In this document: piece by piece, positions 1-10,528 of the stretch
Layout of the letters: each line of letters opens with the position of its first letter
Numbering within the stretch: position 1 is the first letter of the stretch
Source: Adineta ricciae
Lineage: Eukaryota; Rotifera; Eurotatoria; Adinetida; Adinetidae
NCBI GenBank assembly: GCA_905250025.1
Contig: CAJNOJ010000287.1
Location: 62,001-126,000, forward strand
Length of the DNA: 64,000 bases
Reading direction: 5' to 3'
Notes under the pieces: model-generated
What the model was told of the DNA's origin: nothing
Seen by the model: only the letters and a program-made list of their open reading frames with translations
Database searches by the model: none
Program-made: the position numbers and the translations under genes

Positions 1-387
1 GCCACGAATAAACTTAATTGTTGGATAACCGCGAACATCATAGCGACTGGCAACATCCGTATAAACAGTTGCGTCGATGCGAACGACACGAATGTTTTTG
101 AATTCATCGGTGGTTGACGATAAATCATAGATTTCCTTAGCAATTTCTTCGTAGATTGGTTCAAATTTTCGACAATGACCGCACCTAAATGAGTAAAACT
201 AACTTTAGTCGTGTCATTAGTTGCAAATCTGAACGAACCATGGCGCATGAAATTTGATAAGATAAGCGACGGACGGATTTTGGTTGATTTCATCGACAAT
301 CTTTGAGTCCACATCACGTACCCATTTGGCGCTCACAAGTGCGACAAAACCTTGCATTAACAATATCACAAGCCAAACGAATGCCAT
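1..387 (-). CDS. TMX3: TMX3-like thioredoxin-domain transmembrane protein, copy A (3' part outside window)
   Basis: This is the 5' end of a protein disulfide isomerase-family gene, cut by the window start. Exon 1 starts with the ATG at 387-385 and encodes a hydrophobic signal peptide (MAFVWLVILLMQG...). A short intron splits the tryptophan codon of the thioredoxin active site, which reads APWCGHC. Exon 2 then continues with the thioredoxin fold (RGYP-type cis-proline region near the window edge). The complete homologue is at 13330-15001. The CGHC motif and its surroundings match TMX3, an ER membrane oxidoreductase. Whether copy A is complete to the left cannot be seen. Confidence 0.85.
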
Positions 388-521
388 TCTCGATTCTTAA
401 TTACAACTAAATCTGCAAAAGAGACAAAAGTAAAGATTTTCATTAGTTGTTACCTATATACATCGATACACAGAAGAAGATTTTATTCAACAAACAAAAA
501 AACAAAGATGAAAAATCGAGT

Positions 522-1487
<966 letters not shown>

Positions 1488-2115
1488 CTAAAATACTGAA
1501 GGAAAATTATGTTTAACAAAAGGTAATTTTTCTACAAGAAATTTCATGTCTGAAGTCAAGCGTAGGTAACCGTCTTAGACAACACTTTGAAATCTAGAAT
1601 TCCTGTAGAAAAATGACTCGTCAGAGGATTAAAAATGGAAGGAAAGAAGGAGATCGATGTAATGATGTAAAAAAAAAGGAAAAAAGAAGAAAATCCTTAG
1701 ATCTTTTTTTCATTGGCTAGCAAATAGAAAAACAGATGCGTATAGATGACGCTGATCTACTTGAAAATAGGTTAAGAAAATAAGAAAATACTCATCTTTG
1801 GTTGAGACACAGATTTATTCTAGACGGTAATCTAACTTCATTCGAGGACAATGCAATGATGCAGAGAAGAGAAAGCATTCTATAAAGCTGAATGGATTGA
1901 TTTGAACTGTAAAAGTCAAGTTTATTGCAACAAATACGAACGAAACAACGGTGAACTTGAATAAGAAAGACATAAATACGGAGAAGAAGAAGAAGATAAT
2001 GACAAAATATATTGATAAAGAAGGTAACTGTGGCACTCAGAGACGAAAACAAATGAAAAAAAAAACATTCCCACCACCATATTCAATCATACATATATAA
2101 TATGTGAGTATTTGC
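1488..2115. other. Intergenic between NKAP and SRPRA, copy A
   Basis: This 628 bp stretch is A-rich with purine runs and an SRPRA 3' flank. Reading frames here are short and are not kept intact in copy B (16107-16695), where small deletions shift them. I see no gene; it probably holds the NKAP promoter and the SRPRA 3' UTR. Confidence 0.6.
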
Positions 2116-3812
2116 TTATTTTAAAAGAGCTTCGGTAACAACATCAGCATTGATAGTTTTAAGATCCTGATATTTCTGTCCAATTCCGACAAAAACAATG
2201 GGTTTGTCAGTAGTATAAGTCATTGAAATAGCTGCGCCAACTTTATCATCAATTGTATCGAATTTTGTCAAAACAATACCATCGATAACACGTGGATTGG
2301 TTTGTAAACCAGCGTGATCTATAAGTGCTTGATTAAATTTTGTGACTTGATCAACAGCTTCATTTCCAACGAGAGCTTCACCCACGAATAGAACCAAATC
2401 AGGATTGTTAACATGAATTAACTAGAAGAGAAAAGAATGAAATGTGATTGAAGAAGAAGAAGACGAAGAAGCATTTGTCGATTCTTACTTTGGCTAATGC
2501 AGCCATTAATGGTTCATCATTTTGCATACGACCAGCAGTATCGATTAGAACAACGTCGAATTTTTTGTCTTTGGCTAAACGATAAAATTTTCGTGTGTTA
2601 GCTATCTGTCAAAGAGAGATGATTTATAAAATCTTACCATAGTTAATTGCCTCAGCAGCAATACCAGCTGCATCTTTTCCATAACCACGTTGGTATAATT
2701 CGATCATAGGCATATTTTTTTCGGTAAAAATATTATTCAAATGACGAACATGTGTTAATAATTGTTCAATCGCACCAGCACGGAATGTATCGCAACCAGC
2801 AATTAAAACTCGTAAATTGTTGCCACTAAGCCAATATGTAACCTTAGCTAAATTCGTTGATTTACCAACACCATTGACACCACAAAATGTGATTACGTAC
2901 GGTCGACGTGCTTTTTGAGCATCGACCACGTCTCGAAGAATATCAATACGTCGTTTTGGAGTTAAAATCATCATTAAGGTTTCTCGCATAGCTTGACGAA
3001 TATTGGATGTTAAACTTTCAAAAGAACCCAATGTTTTTCCAGCCAATTTATCAGTCACTGATTCACAAATCTTCTCAGCAACATCAGCAGCGACATTCTT
3101 AGCAATGAGATGTTCGCGCATTGTTTCGATACCAGTACGTAAATCTTCAGCCGTCAATGTTTTCGAAGCAAAAACATTGACTTTCTTCAGTTTCGACCAG
3201 AAACCATCGACCAAACCGGATGCAAGACCCGTCGACCTACAATAAATTGTATTTCAAAGCAGAAAACATCATTTCAACAAGAACATACTCCACAGCCATT
3301 GTTTTCAAATCACCTCCCTCAGGTCGAGCAGCAAGTGGTGCTGCAACAGTGGTTCGTTCTGGTTCCTGAAAAAAGAAAAGTTCTATCAATGAATTGTTTT
3401 CTAGTTGAGAGACGTACTTCTTTCTTGATATCTCCTTTCTTTGTATAATCCAGTTCATTAGTGTCGCTTATATTTGGTTTCAAAGATACTGCCATTTTCT
3501 TTCCTTTAGGTTTATCTTTTTCTTGCTTGCCTGGAGTTTTCCTAAAAGTTCAATAAACGAAACAGAAAAATCAGATTTTAATTGAGATTTCTTTCATACG
3601 TTGCAGCTGCTCCTTTCGAACGAGGTCCTGGTAGTTTTCCAAGTGCTTGCAATTTCTGTACGTTGGATAACGCTGTTGGTTGGACTGGTTCTAACGGAAG
3701 ACGGTTTCGTTCATCTTCATTCATCATTGCATCATCGCTAACGACTTCATCCGATTTATCTTCCTGTCCTTTATTTTCATCCTGATCTTCGACATTCTGT
3801 TCTTCTTTCGCA

Positions 3813-3844
<32 letters not shown>

Positions 3845-4605
3845 GAGAACTGGTGCTTTTTGATTAGATACAACCGATGGTTTACTTGATGATTTCATTA
3901 CTTTAGGTTTTTTCGGTTTATTTTCATCTGCGGCCTTATCGCCTTTCTTCGTTACTATTTTAACTGTTTTGAGCTTCTTATCAGACTCTTCGTACGAACG
4001 TGGTAAGCGTCGTATTTTCTTCATTTCATCTTCAGCATCTTCCGTTTCCTTGAGTGATTTTTCATAAACCTCACGAAACGCAAATGCTCGAGTGAAATTT
4101 CCTAGAAACACAAATCAAACAAATTCTCAAGGATCATCAACTAGACAACTATTCTCACCTGTTCGTAAATCATCTTTGTATAGATCGCGAAAACGTTTTT
4201 GTATTTCATCCAAGAATTTATCCGCGTATGATATATTCAATGTCTTTTGATAGCCAAGCTAGAAAAAAAATACCAGATTGGTGGTTTCATCACTTATATT
4301 TGAGCGTTCTATGCGGAGAGAGGTTGTACACTTATGAGTACGTACCACGAAGACCAGTTCGAATTCATTATCCAGTTTATAATGGATATGGTGTGAAGTT
4401 AATTGTGCTACCCACTTTTGTCCGGCACCTTGACCCTAAAAAAATAACTAAGTTTCTGAATATGATTCAGAAAATCATGTGAATTTACTTGTAAGACGGC
4501 TTTATCGATGGCATCGTTGATGGTTTTGATAAATTCCGTAGCTGATGATGGTACACACCAAAGGACGAAGCCGCCTTTGGTGAGAATATAAAAGAAATCC
4601 AACAT
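2116..4605 (-). CDS. SRPRA: Signal recognition particle receptor subunit alpha, copy A
   Basis: This multi-exon gene encodes the ER-docking GTPase for the signal recognition particle. The start (4605-4603) opens with [17 protein letters not shown], matching the N-terminal SRX domain that binds the beta subunit. A charged linker follows with a glutamate run encoded by a GAA/GAG microsatellite (around 3810-3840 on the plus strand). The NG domain has all GTPase motifs: G1 [15 protein letters not shown]2 [12 protein letters not shown]3 DTAGRMQND (in the short exon near 2520-2600), G4 TKFD and G5 [10 protein letters not shown]. The gene ends TEALLK-stop. At the intron near 2600-2636, only the acceptor ending in GATAG keeps the frame open, giving [12 protein letters not shown]. 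Introns are 45-80 bp. All exons appear intact. Confidence 0.93.
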
Positions 4606-4772
4606 CCCGAGAACAGATGTAATAATTGAGTATAAAATGAGAAAATCTAGAAATAAAAAGAATGACTGATTATTAAATAGAATTGCGAAAATTATTAGAG
4701 TAAATATGGAGAAAACAAAACACATCAGACTGCTGATAAAATGCTTAAAATTGCCAAAATTTAGTGATTGTT

Positions 4773-5819
4773 TTATGAAAATGCACATAATGGAAGTGTT
4801 AAAACTGATTCTTGCACCATTTCAGTTAAAGCCAATAGCGGATCAGCTGGAACGGGAATGTGAGAGTACCGAAAATAATCTACAAAACTTTGTCCTAACG
4901 ATAAACCATCGAATAACACAGTCGATAGGGCATAATTGTATTTGAATGAGTCAAATTGCGAGTAGAGATCACGTAACCAGCCGGTATGAATTGAGACACG
5001 TTCGAGATGAGTAGAGTTTTTGTTTAATTCATAGAGTGTGATACTCACTTGTGTATAATTAAAATCGAACAAGAATATATTTACAGATGAATAAGATTTC
5101 GTTGCTCGAGAGCGAAGACGAGATTGGATTTGTTCTAAATGAGAATGATTTGTTGCATGAACACACAGATCTATAAATGGAGGTTGATCAATTGCGAATG
5201 ATGATGCATATTTTGAGAGAGAAAATCGATAAGATAAATGAGTACTATGTAATAACGGAGAATAACTTTGAAAACGTGCGTATAAATAAAGCGATCGCTG
5301 ACAGATAACAAAGAAACTATCTTGGAGTGAATCGAATAATGCGTGAAGTTGCTCATGATCGTTGGCACTGTTTCGAGAAGATTCCTGACCGATGATGATA
5401 TTCTCTCGAAGAAAATTTTCTTTTAAAGACGTATCAGGGAAAATTGATTTGTTATTGTTGACATGAACAAATTGAATATTCATACATTGTCGATCAATTG
5501 AAAGGATTGGATCGAGAAAATAATGTTTTTGTATTGCAAATGCATATATATTGGCAAGAACGAAACCGAGAAAATATAACACAAATGTTATCACATAACT
5601 TTGAACAAGAATCTGAGTCGAATTGCTTAAACAATGGAACCACAATGATCGATTGGAAGATGTCAATGAGAAATTTATACAATAAGAACAGACACTTTGG
5701 ATTGGAATTTCTACATAATTATAAATAAAATCTAATAATTGATCAGTGCCATCAATTAATTCTCTCGCACATGATAAAAGATACGGCCGATACCATGATT
5801 GTCTGTATCGTCCGGTCAT
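4773..5819 (-). CDS. Unrecognised single-pass membrane protein, copy A
   Basis: A 348-residue intronless frame starting MTGRYRQSWYRPYLL. One strong hydrophobic segment is visible around residues 72-97 (SYVITFVLYFLGFVLANIYAF). The rest is probably a soluble domain, with a conserved-looking C-terminal part (LFDGLSLGQSFVDYF, then IPVPADPLLALTEMVQES). I do not recognise the family. The frame is preserved in copy B (19356-20402) with about 25 residue changes and no stops, which supports a real gene. It ends 167 bp upstream of the SRPRA start on the same strand and begins 53 bp after the PGGT1B stop, so this is a dense cluster of co-oriented genes. Confidence 0.75.
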   Translation of the reverse strand: MTGRYRQSWYRPYLLSCARELIDGTDQLLDFIYNYVEIPIQSVCSYCINFSLTSSNRSLWFHCLSNSTQILVQSYVITFVLYFLGFVLANIYAFAIQKHYFLDPILSIDRQCMNIQFVHVNNNKSIFPDTSLKENFLRENIIIGQESSRNSANDHEQLHALFDSLQDSFFVICQRSLYLYARFQSYSPLLHSTHLSYRFSLSKYASSFAIDQPPFIDLCVHATNHSHLEQIQSRLRSRATKSYSSVNIFLFDFNYTQVSITLYELNKNSTHLERVSIHTGWLRDLYSQFDSFKYNYALSTVLFDGLSLGQSFVDYFRYSHIPVPADPLLALTEMVQESVLTLPLCAFS

Positions 5820-5872
5820 GATAAATCATGATCTAAAAAATAAAAGATAAAAAAAGTGAATTTTTTCTTTTC

Positions 5873-6925
5873 TCAACCAGTCCATTTCAGATGTAGATCT
5901 TTTTCAAGTCTCTCAACAACATCAACAGAAAAAAGTAAAGCAGGATGAATTGATTTCAATTTGTCATGGTTCATTAATGATAAACTTGCTAAACTTAAAT
6001 AAGAATGTAATGGATCAGCTGATGAATCTGGCAATTTGCTAAATCCTCCAGTGATTTTTGATTCAGTAGCGTGTAAAAATGCTTGATTTTGATCAATATT
6101 AATCAAAGATTCTTTTCCAAGTAGTTTTAACGTTGCACCGATCCACCACGAATAACACGAATCATCGGGCTTGTTTGGTCGACCATTAAAACCTTCAGTT
6201 TGTCTTTGTAAACACCATCGAACAAGTTCATCCTGATGGTCTAAATCATTCAAACGATTCAGCAAGGATAATGCAGCTATAGCACAAAATGTCGAACCAC
6301 CATGTGCTTCAGCATCCGGAACTTGTCCAAAGGCATATTCATACGTTCGACATTGTAGAATAAAATTTGTGCATAGATCTCGATCAATACCAGACCAATC
6401 GTTCAAGATGTAAGCAATGACACATGCACAGTAAACAAAACGTAAATCATTTTCTGTTGATAATTGCGTCGCTAAAAATGCTCCAGTTGGTAATTGAAGA
6501 TGAGTCAACGACGATGCAATTCGACTACGTTGAACTTTTTCTAAATCATCACCTAATAATAACAATGAGATGAGTGCTGCCATTGTCATTGTTATATGTA
6601 CACGATCGTAGGCATTCGGTGTTGTTCGAGATGTTATCATACACGATGAACCACGAAAACCACAAACATCTGTATCCGTAATCAATTGTAAGCTATAAAT
6701 CCATGAAATCAACTCTGATGCATTGTATGGAAGTGCAATAGGTAGGTATTGAAGTAAATCTAAGGCACTTAGGCTATAAAATGCGATTGTAACACGGCTA
6801 TTATCCAATGAACTTGTTTGGGAAGGTAATACTGTCAGACAGCGTGTAAAATATTTACTATGCAAAGAAAATTTGAAATCATCATTGGAATTCCTTGTGA
6901 TTGTTGAGGTACTTGCTCCCGGCAT
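5873..6925 (-). CDS. PGGT1B: Geranylgeranyltransferase type I beta subunit, copy A
   Basis: This intronless 350-residue protein matches the beta subunit of protein geranylgeranyltransferase I, which with FNTA transfers geranylgeranyl to CaaX proteins such as Rho and Rac. Visible family features are FRGSSCM, ENDLRFVYCA, EAHGGSTFC and GFNGRPNKPDDSCYSWW. The three zinc ligands are present: Asp255 and Cys257 in the DSC motif and His307 in PLHSYL. Start choice: an in-frame TAA sits just upstream of this ATG, and both copies share MPGAST. Length is close to the usual ~370 residues. Copy B at 20455-21507 differs at the very C-terminus (KWTG here, KWNS there). Confidence 0.95.
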   Translation of the reverse strand: MPGASTSTITRNSNDDFKFSLHSKYFTRCLTVLPSQTSSLDNSRVTIAFYSLSALDLLQYLPIALPYNASELISWIYSLQLITDTDVCGFRGSSCMITSRTTPNAYDRVHITMTMAALISLLLLGDDLEKVQRSRIASSLTHLQLPTGAFLATQLSTENDLRFVYCACVIAYILNDWSGIDRDLCTNFILQCRTYEYAFGQVPDAEAHGGSTFCAIAALSLLNRLNDLDHQDELVRWCLQRQTEGFNGRPNKPDDSCYSWWIGATLKLLGKESLINIDQNQAFLHATESKITGGFSKLPDSSADPLHSYLSLASLSLMNHDKLKSIHPALLFSVDVVERLEKDLHLKWTG

Positions 6926-7214
6926 TTAATTGCTCAATAAGATAATTCAATTTTGAACATACGAATAAGAGACTGCTGAATAACTGACAATATTTTAAAA
7001 AAATACAACAAGGACGAATATTTGTTGGTTAAATACGGAGAGGAAGATGATTCAGAATGATATGTTATGTATGTCACGTCACATTAACGTCGACAAATTT
7101 TACAGGCAATAGATGGCGTTAATTATAGATTTAGTTCTCGAACATAGCAACACATGAATTTATCATGAGAAAACGAACTGTTAGTTAATAGAAAGCTTGT
7201 CTTTGATTGAAATA
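6926..7214. promoter_or_regulatory. Probable shared divergent promoter, PGGT1B / unrecognised gene, copy A
   Basis: This 289 bp gap separates two divergently transcribed genes. About 70 bases at roughly 7018-7090 are nearly perfectly retained in copy B (about 21587-21658), although the DNA beside them carries indels. The block contains TCACGTCA at 7074-7081, resembling a CRE/bZIP site. Regulatory function is inferred. Confidence 0.4.
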
Positions 7215-8361
7215 ATGAAAAAGAGAACCATTCAATCATCATCATCTCGTCTGTTAACTACTAACAATCGATCTATTAATAAGTTGTTATCAAATATCAA
7301 ATCACAAGAACGATCTCTACAAGTAAAATGTGATGTCAAATATGAATATTTAGTAAATATACTTTTTACGTCTAGTTGAAATCCTATTTAACACCACAAT
7401 ATCTCCATAGTCCAGTGAATGATGAACATTCGACCATATCGAATACATCACAGTCTATACCAAACATAAATCCATCGATTGATTTTGAACAACTATCCAC
7501 TAAGGATAATTTGCAAGAAGATGTGCAATTGAGTGAAATTTCGTCTCGAAAGTATCGTACAACTCGTTCGATCACGTCATCCTCATCAACATCGAAAAAT
7601 TCTCGTGATGAGCCACTCTTAGCTCCCGATACATTAATCGTCGGAAATTTATATCTTCTCAATGAGCTCTATCCATCGATTAATCACGAACAAATGAACG
7701 GAGCTCCATTAGCATTTCTTGGAGCAGAAAAATTGCTTCGTACTCGTATTGATTGGCGGAAAGTTCAATATCTTCTATCTGTTTATCACATTGAGTTAAT
7801 CATTGATCTAATCCTCTCGCGACCGTCATTCATTCGAGAAATACCAAAAGTAATGAACTTCAGTCTCTACCGATCATTGACCAGAACAGTTTCTGGGTAA
7901 GGAAAACATTTCATGAAATACAACTTGTTTGGATTTTTTTCAGTCGATTATTTTTCGATTCCGGAGAGAATAAAGCTGGAATTCATCAATGTGATCGCAA
8001 ACAGATCAACCGAAAATTTACGGTTGAAGATTTAGCATCGATTCATCGTCGTGAATTTCATATCATCAATTCAAATACTACGCATGAACATCGGTTTATT
8101 AGTTTATGTGAGAATCTTTTCCCGATTTATTCCTATCAATCACAATCAAACCATTGGAAAACTTATCTAAACAAATCAATTTACCATCCGACTAGTATGT
8201 CAGATATTGTATCAGACATAACAATGGACAATAGTGAAATTCAGCATATTAATACTCTTTTGACTCTAAATCGAACATTTTCTCCCAGTGTAAAATCATC
8301 TTCAAGACGAAGTAGTCATTCGAGAAAGAGTATCTCACAAAAACAGATTTATCAGAAATAA
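7215..8361 (+). CDS. Unrecognised protein, three exons, copy A
   Basis: Exon 1 is 7215-7322 (starts MKKRTIQSSSSR), exon 2 is 7376-7896 and exon 3 is 7944-8361, joined by GT-AG introns of 53 and 47 bp. The joins keep the frame (SLQ-LKSYL and SG-RLFFDSG). The protein has about 348 residues, with a Ser/Thr-rich N-terminal third and a more ordered middle containing NGAPLAFLGAEKLLRTRIDW and YHIELIIDLILSRPSF. The C-terminus is Ser/Arg/Lys-rich. I do not recognise a domain. The same structure and frame are kept in copy B (21785-22927), supporting the model. It is divergent from PGGT1B. Confidence 0.72.
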
Positions 8362-10026
8362 TAAGACGTCTGGTCAAATAAACACTAGGAATAATTTGTT
8401 TGTCTTCGTCTGTGATAATCTTCCGAGTCATTTCTGCTTTTTATCGGCTTAAAGATGCTATGGTGTCGAGTATACTATTTGTTACGAACATATCTCAATA
8501 TCACTCGTCATAGCTGTTCAAGTTCAAGAAGATGCGGTTGTATGATTTCATTCATAAATCGCCAATAGTAAACTGCACATGCACATCGACAATTATCATT
8601 GCAGAACAATTATTTTAATATTATTTACGAAATATCGATCGATACCGAACACGTCCAATCAAAGTACAAAACAGACAGCATTCCAACTAAAAGGAAAAAT
8701 CTCTTACAACATTCAGTGACAGATTTCCACCAATTGTTATCGAAAAACATTGTCAACGGAATCATTATATGTTAGCTAAAACATGATAATTCAATTTTGA
8801 TCAAAAGTTTCCTCCGTTACCGAAAGCTCTTCCGATTGATTCAAAATGAAGTTCTGAATTTAGCGGGACTGTTCCTCAGTATCACACGATGGGAAAAACA
8901 CATGTATATATGCTAAAATAATTGAAATCTAAGTGAATCTAAAATCATTTGTTATTTTCTTCTGCATTTTGTGAGAAAAGCTCATATTGAAGCTAGTGTT
9001 GTTATAATTATCATTCAATTTCTACTTACCGAGATTCTATACTACACCTGAAATTGTAGTGTACAAGTCCTATTTTCAGCCTACTAATTTCATCGATATC
9101 TCACATGGCAGAGAAATGAGTGTAGATCAAGCATGAACTATAACTTTCAGTAATGAAATAGATGTCGCTTTGGTACATGGAATTCGTAATGCAGCATGGC
9201 CATTCGCTCGCTGACCACAAAACACAGCCATTGTGTTATTGTTATTTCTATCATCTATATGGAAGCAATTCAAAAGAGCAGCTTCCTGTTTGTGTTTTAT
9301 TCTTCACCAATACTTCGGCTTCTTGTATCAATCCTGTAACATTCTATTCATTTTTATTCGCAGACTTCATTTAGTCTAATAACGAGTGTACTCGATAGAT
9401 GTGTACGACCATATATATACGAGCACTTCGTTCCATCAATGTAATTTGTTTATTATTTACTCATACCTATCATCGATTTGTTGATATTTTTCATCTAATG
9501 ATCGTATCTGTTGTTATAAAAAAATCATTTCTGTTTAGTTTGATGATAACGTTACCCTTCCTTATCATTTCCTTGTTAAAGGTCTACGTAACAACAAACG
9601 GACACCATCGAAATTTTCTTCTCATTCCTTCGTTTTCAAAATAATAGTATAGCCATTTTCGAAAGCATATCTATTACGAAATCACTCACCGTATCTCTCA
9701 CACTTCACTGATTTCCTTTTCAACATTTTTATCACACCAACAATCATTTCTTAAAAATATGTTAGTAATCAACCAGTATAAGCCCATTCCATTTGTTTCA
9801 GTCTATTCTCCGGACGACTCAGACACGAGCAACGTGATGACTCACGCAACCACTATCATCGAGTACATTCTTCTTTCCTCCAATTGGCGTTCTTTATGCC
9901 AGAAATGAAGAATCGTATTTCTCTTCTTTTCAGATAAACATTTTTCTCGTTGTGATCATATTGTTTGTAGCATAATGATTATATAACAAACGAACGCAAA
10001 AAAAAGTTTTGTTTTCTTGTTAAAAC
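8362..10026. other. Intergenic, copy A, upstream of the truncated flippase
   Basis: About 1.66 kb of AT-rich DNA without a coding frame shared by both copies. Copy B (22928-24563) is clearly homologous but has many small indels and substitutions, as expected for non-coding DNA. The part just before 10027 is probably flippase promoter and 5' UTR. Confidence 0.6.
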
Positions 10027-10279
10027 ATGGTCAAGTTGTTTAAGAAAAAGGAGAAAGCTGAAGGTTAGTATGAAAAGAATTTCGTTTTCTTCTTATCATT
10101 CGCTGTTCATTCTACTTTAGAGGAGAGCAGAAAAATCAAAGCCAATGATCCATGTAGCAATGCTGCAAAACAATATGCTGTAAATCTAATGAGCATGAAA
10201 TGAACAAATTTAATCGGAATGTTTGTTTAGGGAAATGAAATTTCGACATCTAAATACAATTTAATAACATTTTTACCGA
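10027..10279 (+). pseudogene. 5' fragment of an ATP8B-type flippase, truncated at the duplication edge
   Basis: The first exons match the complete flippase at 24564: exon 1 [12 protein letters not shown], exon 2 with RKIKANDP and KQYA, and the beginning of exon 3 ([15 protein letters not shown]). The match stops at 10279; after the ambiguous base at 10280 the sequence is unrelated and leads into the 3' flank of MTRR. None of the catalytic domain is present, so the fragment cannot encode a P4-ATPase. Either the duplication ended here or the assembler joined two contigs here. Confidence 0.9.
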
Positions 10280-10280
10280 N
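10280..10280. other. Ambiguous base at a sequence discontinuity
   Basis: The only n noticed in the window. It falls exactly where homology between copy A and copy B ends, inside a coding exon. This makes an assembly join a serious possibility. Confidence 0.95.
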
Positions 10281-10528
10281 ACAGTGTCTTTTTAAACCAG
10301 ACAGATTTATTCGTCATAATCTCTTTGCACATTGCTCGCATTTAAATATATACCCTTCATTTGTCTATCCACTAGTTCATGGTCGATGCACTTTCAGTCT
10401 TCGATGTAGTTTTTTTTTAAATTTCTTTCAAATACCAGCAGATTGTGTTTGCATACAAGAAAAGGTCGTAGCAAAGACGATTTGAACAAGAGACAAGACC
10501 GATTTAGTATGAGAACGGAAGATTATTA

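Noticed and set aside
9162..9644. Short plus-strand frames upstream of the truncated flippase
   Set aside because: Not preserved in copy B despite clear DNA homology, so non-coding.
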